Of a stretch of DNA of 35,413 nucleotides, positions 8,139 to 17,100 are shown one piece after another. A program made the translations under genes and the position numbers. How positions within the stretch are numbered: position 1 is the stretch's first letter; the number at the start of each line of letters is the position of its first letter. The DNA lies in the NCBI GenBank assembly GCA_036497565.1, contig DASXJE010000243.1, positions 1 through 35,413 on the forward strand. Reading direction: 5' to 3'. The notes under the pieces are model-generated. The model did no database searches and was not told the DNA's origin. It saw nothing but the letters and a program-made list of their open reading frames with translations. This DNA comes from Mycobacteriales bacterium. Its GTDB lineage: Bacteria > Actinomycetota > Actinomycetes > Mycobacteriales > QHCD01.

Positions 8139-10741
8139 CCACCGCACAGGCTGACCGGTCGATGGCGTACGACGGGGACCGGCGGGCGGCCCTTGCGATG
8201 CCGCTCGGCGGCATCGGCACCGGCCAGTTGGCGATCTGCGGTGACGGCAGCCTGCGGCAGTGGCAGCTGCACAACGTCGGAAACCACCTCGGCTATCTGC
8301 CGGCCAGCTTCTTCGCGCTCCGACTGTCCCGGCCGGAGCCACCGCTGGACGAGATCCGGCTGCTGCAATCCGCACCGGTCGATCCGGTGCCCGGTCCCGC
8401 GCCTCTCGTGTCCGACCACGTCGTGCCGCCGGAGCTCACGAAGCTGACGCAGACCCTGCGGCCGGTCGACCGCACAACCTTCCGCGCTCTGTATCCCTTC
8501 GCAGAGGTCGATTTCCACGACGACGACCTGCCGGTGAGCATGACCATGGAGGCGTTCACGCCCCTGGTCCCGCTCGACGTCGCGGCCAGCGCATTGCCCG
8601 CGGCACTGTTCACCTTCACGGTGCGCAACGACGATTCCCATGAGCTGCACGGCTCGCTCGGCACGGCGTTGCAGAACGCCGTCGGCTGGGACGGGATCAC
8701 GCCGATCGTCGACAACCGGTGCGCGTCGTACGGCGGGAACGTCAACCGCGTCCGCCGCCGCGGCGGGTGGACGTCGCTGCTCATGGACAACCCGTCGTTG
8801 GCCGACGACGACCCGGGGTTCGGCCAGATGGTGCTGTCCGCCGACACCGCAGACGCGGATGCGTATCCGCAGTGGTCGACGGCCGCCGACTTCGCCACCT
8901 TCCTGCGTGGCGGTTCGACCCGCAGCGGCCCGCGCGCGGCCGTCGGGCCGAGCGCACCCGGCGCCACCTGGAACGGCGGCCTGCGGATCCCGTTCCGCCT
9001 CGGCCCGGGGGAGACGGTCGCCGTACGCGTGGTCCTCTCCTGGTACTTCCCCAACCGCTACGTCAACTTCGAGCAGTTCGGGCCGGCGCACGCCGATTCG
9101 CGGAGCAGGTTCTGGCTCGGCAATGACTACGCGACGCACTTCGCCGACGCCGAGGACGTCGCCGAGTCGGTGCGGACGGACTGGCACCGGTTGCGTGACC
9201 GGTCCCGCGAGTGGACCGGCGTACTCGCCGCAAGCTCGTTGCCGGACGACGTCGTCGAGCGGATGGCTGCGCAGCCGTCACTGTTGCGCAGTCCGACCTG
9301 CTTCCAGGCCGCCGACGGGCGGTTCTTCGGTTTCGAGGGCACGCTCGGCGAGTCGACGGTGATGTGGAACGGCGCGTACGGCGGCTCGTGCCCACTGAAC
9401 TGCACACACGTCTGGAACTACGCCCATGCGGTGTCCCGGCTGTTTCCCGAGCTGGAGCGGAGCATGCGGGAGACCGAGCTGGAGATCATGCAGGCGCCAG
9501 CGGGCTACATCCCGCACCGCGCCGTCGCACCCGTCTACCTCCGGCAGATGTGGGACGTACCGATCGGCGGTCCCACCGAGCCGGCGCTGGACGGGATGCT
9601 CGGCACCGTCCTCAAGACCTACCGAGAGGTGCGGGCCGGCGCGGGTCTGCCGTGGCTGGAACGGATGTGGCCGCGGATCAAACGGCTGCTCGACCACATC
9701 GGCGGCAAGTGGGACCCGGACCGGACCGGCGTGCTGCGCGGCATCCAGCCGAGCACGCACGACATCGACCTGCGCGGCGTCAACACCTTCATGGGCAGCT
9801 ACTGGCTCGCCGCACTCCGCGCGGCCGAAGAGATGGCGCGGCTGGTCGGCGACGAGCCGGCCGCCGACGACTATCGGTCACTCTTCCTCGCCGGCAGCAC
9901 GGCGTACGACGAGCTGACCTGGAACGGCGAGTATTACCGGCAACGGCTCGAGCCCGCCGAGGACACGGCGTTCCAGTGGGGAGCGGGCTGCCTGTCCGAC
10001 CAGCTGGTCGGACAGTGGTGGGCGCATCAGCTCGAGCTCGGCTACATCCTGCCCGCCGACCACGTGCGCACCGCGCTCCGCTCGGTTGTGCGGCACAACC
10101 TGCGCGACGGGTTCCGCGGGTTCGACCACCCGTTCCGGGTCTACGCCGACGGCGACGACCGCGGACTGCTGATGTGCTCCTGGCCGGTCGGTGGCCGACC
10201 GGAGATCCCGACGCGCTACGCCGACGAGGTGTGGTCCGGAGTCGAGTACCAGGTAGCCGCGCACTGCCTGATCGAAGGCCTGCACGACGAGGGCATGCGG
10301 ATCCTGCACGGCCTGTGGACCCGCCACGACGGCACCCGCCGCAACCCCTACAACGAGATCGAGTGCGGTGACCACTACGTCCGGGCGATGGCGGGCTGGT
10401 CGGTGCTGGAGGCGCTGACCGGGCTGCGCTGGAACGCCGTACCGGCGAGCCTGCGGCTGCATCCGCTCGGCGTCGGTGAGCAGTGGCAGGTGCCGGTCCT
10501 CACCGACACCGGATGGGGCACGGCCGTCGCGGATGCCCGCAGCCTGACCCTGCACTGTGTGCACGGCACGATCGGACTCGGTGAGCTGCGGATCGTCGGC
10601 GACTGGACGTCGTCGTCGGTCACGGTTGGCACGGAGAAGGTCGACCACCGCGGCGGCGTTGACGGCGACGAGTCACGGCTGTTCTTCGACCCCGCACTGG
10701 TGCTCGAACCTGGCACCCGACTGGTGGTCGCCCGCGACTGA
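8135..10741 (+). CDS. GH116 glycosidase (GBA2-like glucosylceramidase family)
   Basis: This 868-residue enzyme has an N-terminal beta-sandwich (from AMPLGGIGTGQLAICGDGSLRQW near 21-43) and a C-terminal alpha/alpha barrel. Family members (human GBA2, bacterial TxGH116) cleave beta-glucosides or beta-xylosides, including glucosylceramide. Candidate catalytic residues by motif comparison are Glu401 in FFGFEGT (cf. LEG in GBA2) and Asp543 in QPSTHDIDL (cf. QTYD in GBA2). CTHVWNYAHAVSRLFPELERS (423-443) is a further family landmark. No signal peptide or membrane segment is seen. ATG 8135 overlaps the previous stop (ATGA) and has GGGAG upstream. The natural substrate, perhaps a glycolipid or plant glycoside, is not known. 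Confidence 0.9.
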   Translation: MTTAQADRSMAYDGDRRAALAMPLGGIGTGQLAICGDGSLRQWQLHNVGNHLGYLPASFFALRLSRPEPPLDEIRLLQSAPVDPVPGPAPLVSDHVVPPELTKLTQTLRPVDRTTFRALYPFAEVDFHDDDLPVSMTMEAFTPLVPLDVAASALPAALFTFTVRNDDSHELHGSLGTALQNAVGWDGITPIVDNRCASYGGNVNRVRRRGGWTSLLMDNPSLADDDPGFGQMVLSADTADADAYPQWSTAADFATFLRGGSTRSGPRAAVGPSAPGATWNGGLRIPFRLGPGETVAVRVVLSWYFPNRYVNFEQFGPAHADSRSRFWLGNDYATHFADAEDVAESVRTDWHRLRDRSREWTGVLAASSLPDDVVERMAAQPSLLRSPTCFQAADGRFFGFEGTLGESTVMWNGAYGGSCPLNCTHVWNYAHAVSRLFPELERSMRETELEIMQAPAGYIPHRAVAPVYLRQMWDVPIGGPTEPALDGMLGTVLKTYREVRAGAGLPWLERMWPRIKRLLDHIGGKWDPDRTGVLRGIQPSTHDIDLRGVNTFMGSYWLAALRAAEEMARLVGDEPAADDYRSLFLAGSTAYDELTWNGEYYRQRLEPAEDTAFQWGAGCLSDQLVGQWWAHQLELGYILPADHVRTALRSVVRHNLRDGFRGFDHPFRVYADGDDRGLLMCSWPVGGRPEIPTRYADEVWSGVEYQVAAHCLIEGLHDEGMRILHGLWTRHDGTRRNPYNEIECGDHYVRAMAGWSVLEALTGLRWNAVPASLRLHPLGVGEQWQVPVLTDTGWGTAVADARSLTLHCVHGTIGLGELRIVGDWTSSSVTVGTEKVDHRGGVDGDESRLFFDPALVLEPGTRLVVARD

Positions 10742-10769
10742 CCCGGGCCGGCGCCGCTAAGGTCGCACC

Positions 10770-12293
10770 GTGAACGATCACTACAACGTCGTCCTCGTCG
10801 TCTTCGACACGTTGCGCAAGGACGCGGTCGGCAGTTACGGGCTCACGCCGCCGTGGGGCGACGACTTCCCGGCAGTCGCCACGCCCAACCTCGACGCCTT
10901 CGCCGCCGAATCGGTGCGCTACACCCGGGCCTATCCCGAGTCGCTGCCGACACTGCCGGCCAGGCGCGCCCTCTACACCGGCCAACGTACGTATCCGTTC
11001 CACAACGGTGACTTCAAGCTCAAAGGCGATTTCATCCCCGCGCCCGGGTGGGGACCGATCCCGGAGGAACAGCACACGCTCGCCGAGATCCTCGGCGCGG
11101 CCGGCTTCCGCACCGGCCTGGTCTCCGACCTCTACCACCAGTTCAAGCCGAGCAAGAACTTCTGGCGCGGCTTCGACGAGTGGGATTTCATCCGCGGCCA
11201 GGAGACCGACCCGGCCCGATCCGGGCCGGTGCCCACCGAGGCGGAGATCGCGCACTGGATCCCGGAGGAGCTGCGCGAACTCCGCCGCCGCGACCCGGCG
11301 GGGTCCGGGCGGCGGGCGCGTGACGGCGCGGACTGGTTCTCCAGCCGCATCATCGCCAACATGCGGGACCGGGTGGCCGAAGACCAGTGGTTCAACGCCG
11401 AGGTGATGACCACCGCCGCGCGTTGGCTCGAGCAGAACCTCGACGTGCGCCGGACCGGGGAGCGGATGTTCCTCACCGTGGAGTCGTTCGACCCGCACGA
11501 GCCGTGGTTCGTGCCCGAGCATTACCGGCGTCACTACGACACCTCCGACGGCCGGGAACAGGTGATCTCGCCGTACGCCGAGGTTCCCGACCTACCGGCC
11601 GACCTGTTGCGGCGTACCAGGGCCAACTACGCCGGTCTCGTGACGATGGCCGACCGCTGGTTCGGCCACCTGCTCGCCGCGCTGTCGGCGCAGGGCTGGC
11701 TGGAGGACACCGTCGTCATCGTCGCGTCGGATCACGGGCACAGCCTCGCCGAGCGAAAGCATTACATCGGCAAGCGCGGGTATCCCGCGGAGCCGGAGGT
11801 GGTCGAGGTGCCGCTGTTGATCCGGCACCCCGCCGGGTTGGGCGCCGGCAGCGCGGTCGACGACTGGGTGCAGCACCACGACCTCGCCGCGACCATCCTC
11901 GACGCCGCGGAGGTGCCGGCGCCGGAGCCGATCGCCGGTCGTTCGTGCTGGCAGTCGACTTTCGCCGGTGGCGCGCCGGCCAGGGACCATGTCGTCGTCG
12001 GCTGGGGTTCGGCGTTCACCGTGATCACCGACGACTGGTGGTTCAACAGCAAGGTCAACGGGAAGGGCGCGTTTCTGCATCCAATCGGTGACCGCAGCGG
12101 ACCGGATCCGTGGTCGGTCAACCTGGCGGAGCGGGAGCCGGCCGTGGTCGGCGAGCTGTTCGAGAAGGGCGTCGCCGCGGCGGCCGGAGGGTTTCCGCAG
12201 TTCCTCCTCGACGCGGCCGAGAACGCCGAGGATGCGCCGGGTTGCTCGCCACTCGCGGCGGCGCCGCTGACCCGCGCGAAGCCCGTCGGCTGA
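10770..12293 (+). CDS. Sulfatase-like hydrolase of the alkaline phosphatase superfamily, Thr in place of formylglycine Cys/Ser
   Basis: This 507-residue member of the sulfatase / alkaline phosphatase superfamily is the last gene of the run, 28 nt after the GH116 gene. N-terminal metal ligands are in LVVFDTLRKDAVGSYG (Asp13). The second metal site is VIVASDHGHSLAERKHYIGKRG (Asp321, His322). The sulfatase signature C/S-x-P-x-R appears as TLPAR (61-65), with Thr61 at the position normally converted to formylglycine. Thr cannot be converted, so the enzyme may instead use Thr like phosphodiesterases of the superfamily, or be an unusual hydrolase. No signal peptide is seen. The start is the GTG at 10770. 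The substrate is probably a sulfate, phosphate or phosphonate ester on the glycoside handled by the operon (inference). Confidence 0.87.
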   Translation: MNDHYNVVLVVFDTLRKDAVGSYGLTPPWGDDFPAVATPNLDAFAAESVRYTRAYPESLPTLPARRALYTGQRTYPFHNGDFKLKGDFIPAPGWGPIPEEQHTLAEILGAAGFRTGLVSDLYHQFKPSKNFWRGFDEWDFIRGQETDPARSGPVPTEAEIAHWIPEELRELRRRDPAGSGRRARDGADWFSSRIIANMRDRVAEDQWFNAEVMTTAARWLEQNLDVRRTGERMFLTVESFDPHEPWFVPEHYRRHYDTSDGREQVISPYAEVPDLPADLLRRTRANYAGLVTMADRWFGHLLAALSAQGWLEDTVVIVASDHGHSLAERKHYIGKRGYPAEPEVVEVPLLIRHPAGLGAGSAVDDWVQHHDLAATILDAAEVPAPEPIAGRSCWQSTFAGGAPARDHVVVGWGSAFTVITDDWWFNSKVNGKGAFLHPIGDRSGPDPWSVNLAEREPAVVGELFEKGVAAAAGGFPQFLLDAAENAEDAPGCSPLAAAPLTRAKPVG

Positions 12294-12305
12294 TCGGCGC
12301 GGCCG

Positions 12306-12506
12306 TTACTTCTTGCGAAGGCGCGCGGCGAGTGTCGCCGGGGTGCTGAATTCGCACGGCCCCCGGTGCCGGGCGCCGTGCAGGCAGATCCGGCCGGTCG
12401 GCAGGTGCAGGCTGCCGCAGAACCCTGCCCTGGCGGCATCTTCGCTGAAGCCAGCGTTGTGGATCTCCAGCCGGTCAGCCAGCGACGTATCCATCGTGGA
12501 AATCAC
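12306..12506 (-). CDS. Small Cys/His-containing hypothetical protein
   Basis: This is a 66-residue protein of unknown function. The middle holds six possible metal ligands, Cys30, His34, Cys41, His43, His47 and Cys51, within AGFCGSLHLPTGRICLHG and the following ARHRGPCEF. The arrangement suggests a small zinc-binding or structural fold, but no named family is claimed. GTG 12506 is preferred because GGGAGAGG lies 5-6 nt upstream; ATG 12494 is an alternative. It is convergent with the sulfatase-like gene, with 12 nt between stops. The low-complexity Ala/Arg/Lys tail (ATLAARLRKK) is basic. Confidence 0.65.
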   Translation of the reverse strand: MISTMDTSLADRLEIHNAGFSEDAARAGFCGSLHLPTGRICLHGARHRGPCEFSTPATLAARLRKK

Positions 12507-12977
12507 CGCACCTCTCCCGTCCCGGTGATCGAGTGAAGCCTGGCGGCAGCCCAACACCCGGATCGGCGCCGCCCTGCCGAGATGCTCAAATGAGATGCGT
12601 CGTTGCACTAGGAGTCATGGTGAGCCCCGATTGCCCGATTGGGCAAGGGGTTCGCCCGGATCCATGCCCATCCCGCTACCGGTGGCCGCAGCGGTGCGTC
12701 CGGGGCCACCGGTACGCGATCGCCCGGGTGGGGAGATCGCGGCCGTCGGGATTTTTGCGGTAGGGGTCACTTCCTGTGAAGGCTGGGATACGCTGCGGCT
12801 TGACTGGCTTAGGTCGAGTAAGGCGATGACCCGCACCGCGGGCCGCAGGGGGGCTTCGGCCGGTTCGGTAAGGACGCACAGCGGCCTCGGCGTGCCGTGC
12901 GTTCTCGACTGCACTGCTTCCGGGCGAGGGAGGCCTGGTTTTCGGTCCGTAGAGCCGGTCTCCGCGTCGGGAATCCC
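12507..12977. other. Long intergenic region with hairpins
   Basis: No convincing gene is seen on either strand: the open frames are compositionally patchy and lack family motifs. It contains a perfect TTGCCC-GATT-GGGCAA palindrome (12631-12646) and a perfect 11-bp inverted repeat (12677-12714). A TTGACT hexamer (12800-12805) has no good -10 partner at normal spacing. It probably holds the promoters of the small minus-strand gene and of the transposase-like/AfsR pair. Confidence 0.5.
12677..12714. repeat. Perfect 11-bp inverted repeat
   Basis: TACCGGTGGCC (12677-12687) pairs perfectly with GGCCACCGGTA (12704-12714) across a 16-nt loop. There is no T-tract. It could be an operator or a structured transcript end. 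Confidence 0.5.
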
Positions 12978-13238
12978 ATGGCAGCAACCAGATCGCCGCT
13001 TCTGCCCAGATCGTGGGCGCCGCGTCGCCAAGCCTCGTCGGTGCTCGTCGGAGCGGTCCTGGCCTGTCTCATCGCCAACGTCACCGGCCACGGCTCGCCG
13101 CATTCCACCCGGACAGGTCTGCTTCCCGATCGGTATCAGGCGGGCGAATGTCTGATCGATCAGGCGGAAGCACCTGCGGTGGCATACGCGGTTAACGGAG
13201 GCCGGCTCTGCGCAGTTCAGGAACCACACGGGGGATGA
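12978..13238 (+). CDS. Doubtful small ORF with one hydrophobic segment
   Basis: This is an 86-residue open frame beginning at ATG 12978 with GGGAA 5 nt upstream and ending 4 nt before the next gene. The N-terminus is Arg-rich, followed by SSVLVGAVLACLIANVTG (about 25-42), a possible membrane anchor or signal. There are two Cys in the remainder. Third-position composition is mixed and weaker than in neighbours, and no family is recognised. The only support is the ribosome binding site and the tight junction with the following gene. It may be a remnant or chance frame. Confidence 0.25.
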   Translation: MAATRSPLLPRSWAPRRQASSVLVGAVLACLIANVTGHGSPHSTRTGLLPDRYQAGECLIDQAEAPAVAYAVNGGRLCAVQEPHGG

Positions 13239-13242
13239 CGCG

Positions 13243-14145
13243 ATGACCGACACTGTGCACCAGGCGCCGGACGACGCCCGGGTGATTGCGCCCGTAACCA
13301 CCGCAGCCCGCGACGCCGGTTCGTCGCCGCACCTGATCGGCCAGCTGCCCGACATCGTCATCGAGGCGCTGACCGCCTGGCAGAACCGGGCCCTCGACGC
13401 CGTCTGGCCGGTGATCTATGTCGAGGAGCTGCCGGTGCGGATCGGCGCCGGTCAGGCCGTGGCCACCACGATGTACGTCGTCAGCGGGGTGGACTGTGCC
13501 GGGGCCGAACACGTGCTCGGTCTGTGGCCGGCGCCCGGTGCGGACGAGTCCGTGCCGTTCTGGACGCGGGTACTCGGCCAAGTGACCGCGCGCGGGGTGG
13601 GCGACGTGTGCCTGGTCAGCTGCGACGGTGTCGCCGGGCTCGCCGATGCCGTCGGGCTGACCTGGCCGCGCGCCATCTGCCAGACCCGGGTCCTGGGTCT
13701 GATCCGGACCTCGCGACAGTACGGGCCGCGACGGAGTTGGGCGGCGGTCAGCGCCGCACTGCAGCCGGTCTACACCGCGCCCGACGAGGCATCGGCCGCG
13801 GCGGCGCTGGACGCATTCGCCGGCCGGTTCGGCCAGCGCTACCCGGCCCTGGTCCGGCTCTGGCGCGTGCACTGGGCAGCGCTCGCGCCGTTCCTGGCGC
13901 TCCCGATGGGTGTCCGCCACCTCGTCTACACGACGCCGCTGCTGGATTACGTCGATGTCCGGCTGCGCGCGGTCGCCGATGACCAGGGTCCGTTCCCGTC
14001 GGTCCAGGCCGCGGTCGAGGCCCTTTACCTTGCCGTCCGCGACGTCGAGGAGGCGGACCGCCCCCGCACAGTCGTGGACATCGAGCAGCGCGGCGCGCTT
14101 CGGGCCGTGGGGACCTACTTCGACGGGCGGCTTCCCACCAAGTAG
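13243..14145 (+). CDS. IS256/mutator-transposase-derived protein with altered catalytic residues
   Basis: This 300-residue protein aligns by eye along the catalytic domain of IS256-type (mutator) DDE transposases. Landmarks are AWQNRALDAVWPVIYVEELPVRI (45-67), VLGLW (91-95), FWTRVLGQVTARGV (106-119), SCDGVAGL (126-133), QTRVLGLIRTS (147-157), PVYTAPDEASAAAALDAF (175-192) and LVYTTPLLDY (227-236). Of the DDE triad the first Asp is Glu61, the second is kept (Asp128) and the Glu aligns with Asp235. The family's Cys-x-x-His is Arg149/Gly152. The N-terminal DNA-binding portion of a typical ~400-residue enzyme is absent. No terminal repeats were found. The next gene starts 24 nt downstream, suggesting one operon and a domesticated role. 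The start ATG has GGGGGA upstream. Confidence 0.8.
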   Translation: MTDTVHQAPDDARVIAPVTTAARDAGSSPHLIGQLPDIVIEALTAWQNRALDAVWPVIYVEELPVRIGAGQAVATTMYVVSGVDCAGAEHVLGLWPAPGADESVPFWTRVLGQVTARGVGDVCLVSCDGVAGLADAVGLTWPRAICQTRVLGLIRTSRQYGPRRSWAAVSAALQPVYTAPDEASAAAALDAFAGRFGQRYPALVRLWRVHWAALAPFLALPMGVRHLVYTTPLLDYVDVRLRAVADDQGPFPSVQAAVEALYLAVRDVEEADRPRTVVDIEQRGALRAVGTYFDGRLPTK

Positions 14146-14169
14146 GGCCCGCCCTGAGAGAGTGGTCCT

Positions 14170-17100
14170 GTGCAGGTCTCCATGCTGGGTCCGCTCGTCG
14201 TCACCGAGGACGGCCGGCCGCTCGAGGTCGGCGGCGTCCGGCTGCGCGCGCTGATGATCCGGCTCGCCCTGGACGCGGGCAGCATCGTGGCGACCCGGTC
14301 CCTGGTCGACGCGCTGTGGGGATCGGCGCCACCGGCCGACGAGGCCAATGCCCTGCAATCGTTGGTATCCCGGCTGCGCCGGATCCTCCCGGACCGGTCG
14401 GCGATCGCCTCCACCGGCGGTGGATACCGGCTCGTGCTACCGGTCGACGACGTCGACGCCCGCCACTTCGAGCGGCTGGCCCGCCATGGCCGCCGGCAAC
14501 TCGACGCCGGCGAACCGCGCGCCGCGAGCGAGACCCTGTTCTCGGCGCTGCAGCTATGGCGCGGTCCGGCGCTGACCGACGCCGGCGACGCACCGTTCGT
14601 CGCCGCGGCCGCCGCCCGGCTCGAGGAGCTGCGGCTGACCGCCCGCGAGGACCGGATCGACGCCGACATCGCGCTCGGACGTCACGCGGCGGTCGTCGGG
14701 GAACTCGAGAGTCTCGCCGCCGAATATCCGCTGCGGGAGCGGCTGCGCGCCGCGTTGGTCACCGCGCTGTACGCCGTCGGGCGCCAGGCAGATGCCCTGA
14801 CGACGTACGAGCAGACCCGGCGGATGCTCGCCGACGAGCTCGGTGTCGACCCTGGGCCGCAACTGCAGGCCGCCTACCTCGCCGTGTTGCGGGGCGAGCC
14901 CGCCGCGAAGCACCCCGAGCAGCCGACTCCCGTGGCACCACGTCACAACCTGCGGTCGCCACTGACGAGTTTCGTCGGACGGGACGAGGAGGTTGAGCGG
15001 ATCGGCAAGCTGCTGGGTGACAGCCGGCTGATCACCCTGGTCGGGCCGGGCGGCGGCGGCAAGACCCGGCTGGCCGCCGAAACCGGTGCACGGGCGGGTG
15101 AAGCGATGCACCACGGGGTGTGGATGGTCGAGCTTGCCTCGGTCACCGACCCGGGCGACGTGCCCCAGGCCGTTCTCGGCGCGCTCGGGCCCCGCGACTC
15201 GACCCTGCTCGACCTCCGCCGGCAGGGCACGTCCCGCGATGTGATGAGTGGCCTGCTCGACTCCCTCGTCGATGCGCAGGCGCTGCTGATCCTCGACAAC
15301 TGCGAACACGTGATCGACGCGGCGGCCACCCTCGCCGACCAGTTGCTCGGCCGTTGCCCCGACCTGCGCATCCTGGCCACCAGCCGGGAGCCGCTGGCCA
15401 TCGTGGGAGAGACGCTGCTTCCGGTCACGCCCCTCGCTCGGCCGGCCGTCGGCGGCTCCGTCGTCGACGCCATGGCGAGCCCCGCAGTCCGGTTGTTCTC
15501 CGACCGCGCGGCGGCCGTCGCCCCGGGATTCGCCGTCGAACCCGACAACGTCGAGGCGGTGATCGAGATCTGTCGCCGGCTCGACGGCCTCCCCCTGGCG
15601 ATCGAGCTCGCCGCGGCCCGGCTGCGGTCGATGTCGGTGCAGCAGATCGCCGCCCGTCTCGGTGACCGCTTCCGGCTGCTGACCGGCGGGAGCCGGACGG
15701 CTGTTCCCCGGCATCGCACGCTGCGGGCCGTCGTCGAGTGGAGCTGGGACCTGCTGAGCGACCCGGAGCGCAGGCTCGCGAGCCGGCTCGCGGTGTTTCC
15801 GGCCGGTACGACGGTCGAGAGCGCCGAGGCGGTGAGCGCCGACGTCGTACCGGCGGGGCAGGTGCCGGACCTGCTCGCCGCTCTCGTCGACAGATCCTTG
15901 CTGCTCCTCGTCGACGGTGACCCGCCGCGCTATCGCATGCTCGAGACGATCCGGGAGTTCGGCGCCGAGCGGCTCGCCGACGAGGGCTCGATCGCCGATG
16001 TGCAGGCCCGGCACGCAGGCTACTTCCGGGACCTCGCGGAGACCGCCGACCCGTTCCTCCGCGGCGCGGATCAGCTGCCGTGGCTCGCCCGGCTCAGCAT
16101 GGAGCGGGAAAACCTCCTGGCCGCACTGCGCTACGCGATCGACGCGCAGGACGCGGCGACGGCGATCCGCCTCGGCGCTGCACTCAGCTGGTTCTGGACG
16201 CTCCGTGGCAGTCATGGGGAGGCTGCCAGCTGGCTCGAGATGGCGCTCGCGGTGCCGGGTGAGTCGCCGACCGAAGAGCGGGCGGTGGCCGCGACGGTGC
16301 AGGCGATCAGCGCGATGGCCGTCGGGCAGCAGGACCGGAGCCGGGAAACGGCGATCGAGATGCTGGAGAGTTTTCCCGATTTCGATGCCCGCAACCGGCA
16401 TCCGGTGCTGAGCCTCGTCGAGCCGGGCATGGCGATGCTCGCCGAAGACATCCCGCGTGCGCTCCGCACGATCGAACGCGGGCTGGCCAACCCGGACCGG
16501 TGGACCAACGCGACGCTGCGGATGCTCCGGGGCTTCATCGCCGAAAACCAGGGCGATGTCGCTCAGATGGTGGTCGACCTGACCGATGCGGCCAGGGCGT
16601 TCGACGAGATCGGCGAGCGGTGGGGCCTCAGCAACTCGGTGGCCGCCCTGGCCAACCAATACATGAACGAGGGCGACCTGGACAGGTCGTTGGCGGAGTA
16701 CCAGCGCGCGCTCCGGTTGATGACCGAGCTCAACGCCCAGAACGACAGGAGCTTCATGCAGGTCCGCATCGCCATGGTGCGGGCCCGCCGAGGCGAGATG
16801 GAAGAGGCGAAAGCCGAGCTACGCCAGATTGCGGAGAGCACCCAGGAGTCCGGCAGCGGGCTGTTCGAGGCATTGGCCCAGCACGGCCTCGGCGAGATCG
16901 CACGGTTGGTCGGGGACCCGACGTTGAGCCGCACATTGACCGAAGGGGCATTGAGCCGTGTCGACCGGTCCGGTGTCGGTCCGCCCCAGGCCAAGGCGAT
17001 CATGCTGGCCGGACTGGTCAGTCTCGACCTAGCCGAGGGTGATCTGGCCTCGGCCGGGGTTCGGTTGCGTGAGGCGACCGCGTTGGCAACCGCGACCCAC

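Noticed and set aside
12305-12783. Direct repeat of GTTACTTCTTGCGAAGGC (12305-12322) and GTCACTTCCTGTGAAGGC (12766-12783)
   Set aside because: 15 of 18 positions match, but each is a short ACTTC/GAAGG self-complementary stretch and one covers a stop codon; chance similarity is likely.
12615-13361. 248-codon minus-strand frame across the long gap
   Set aside because: It overlaps the start of the transposase-derived gene, lacks a ribosome binding site and motifs, and has low-complexity composition.
13243-14145. An intact IS256-family insertion sequence
   Set aside because: No terminal inverted repeats or target duplication were found, the N-terminal region is missing and key catalytic and CxxH residues are changed.
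14554-16659. 701-codon minus-strand frame opposite the AfsR-type gene
   Set aside because: It is an antisense shadow; the plus strand has winged-helix, BTAD, NB-ARC and TPR motifs in order.
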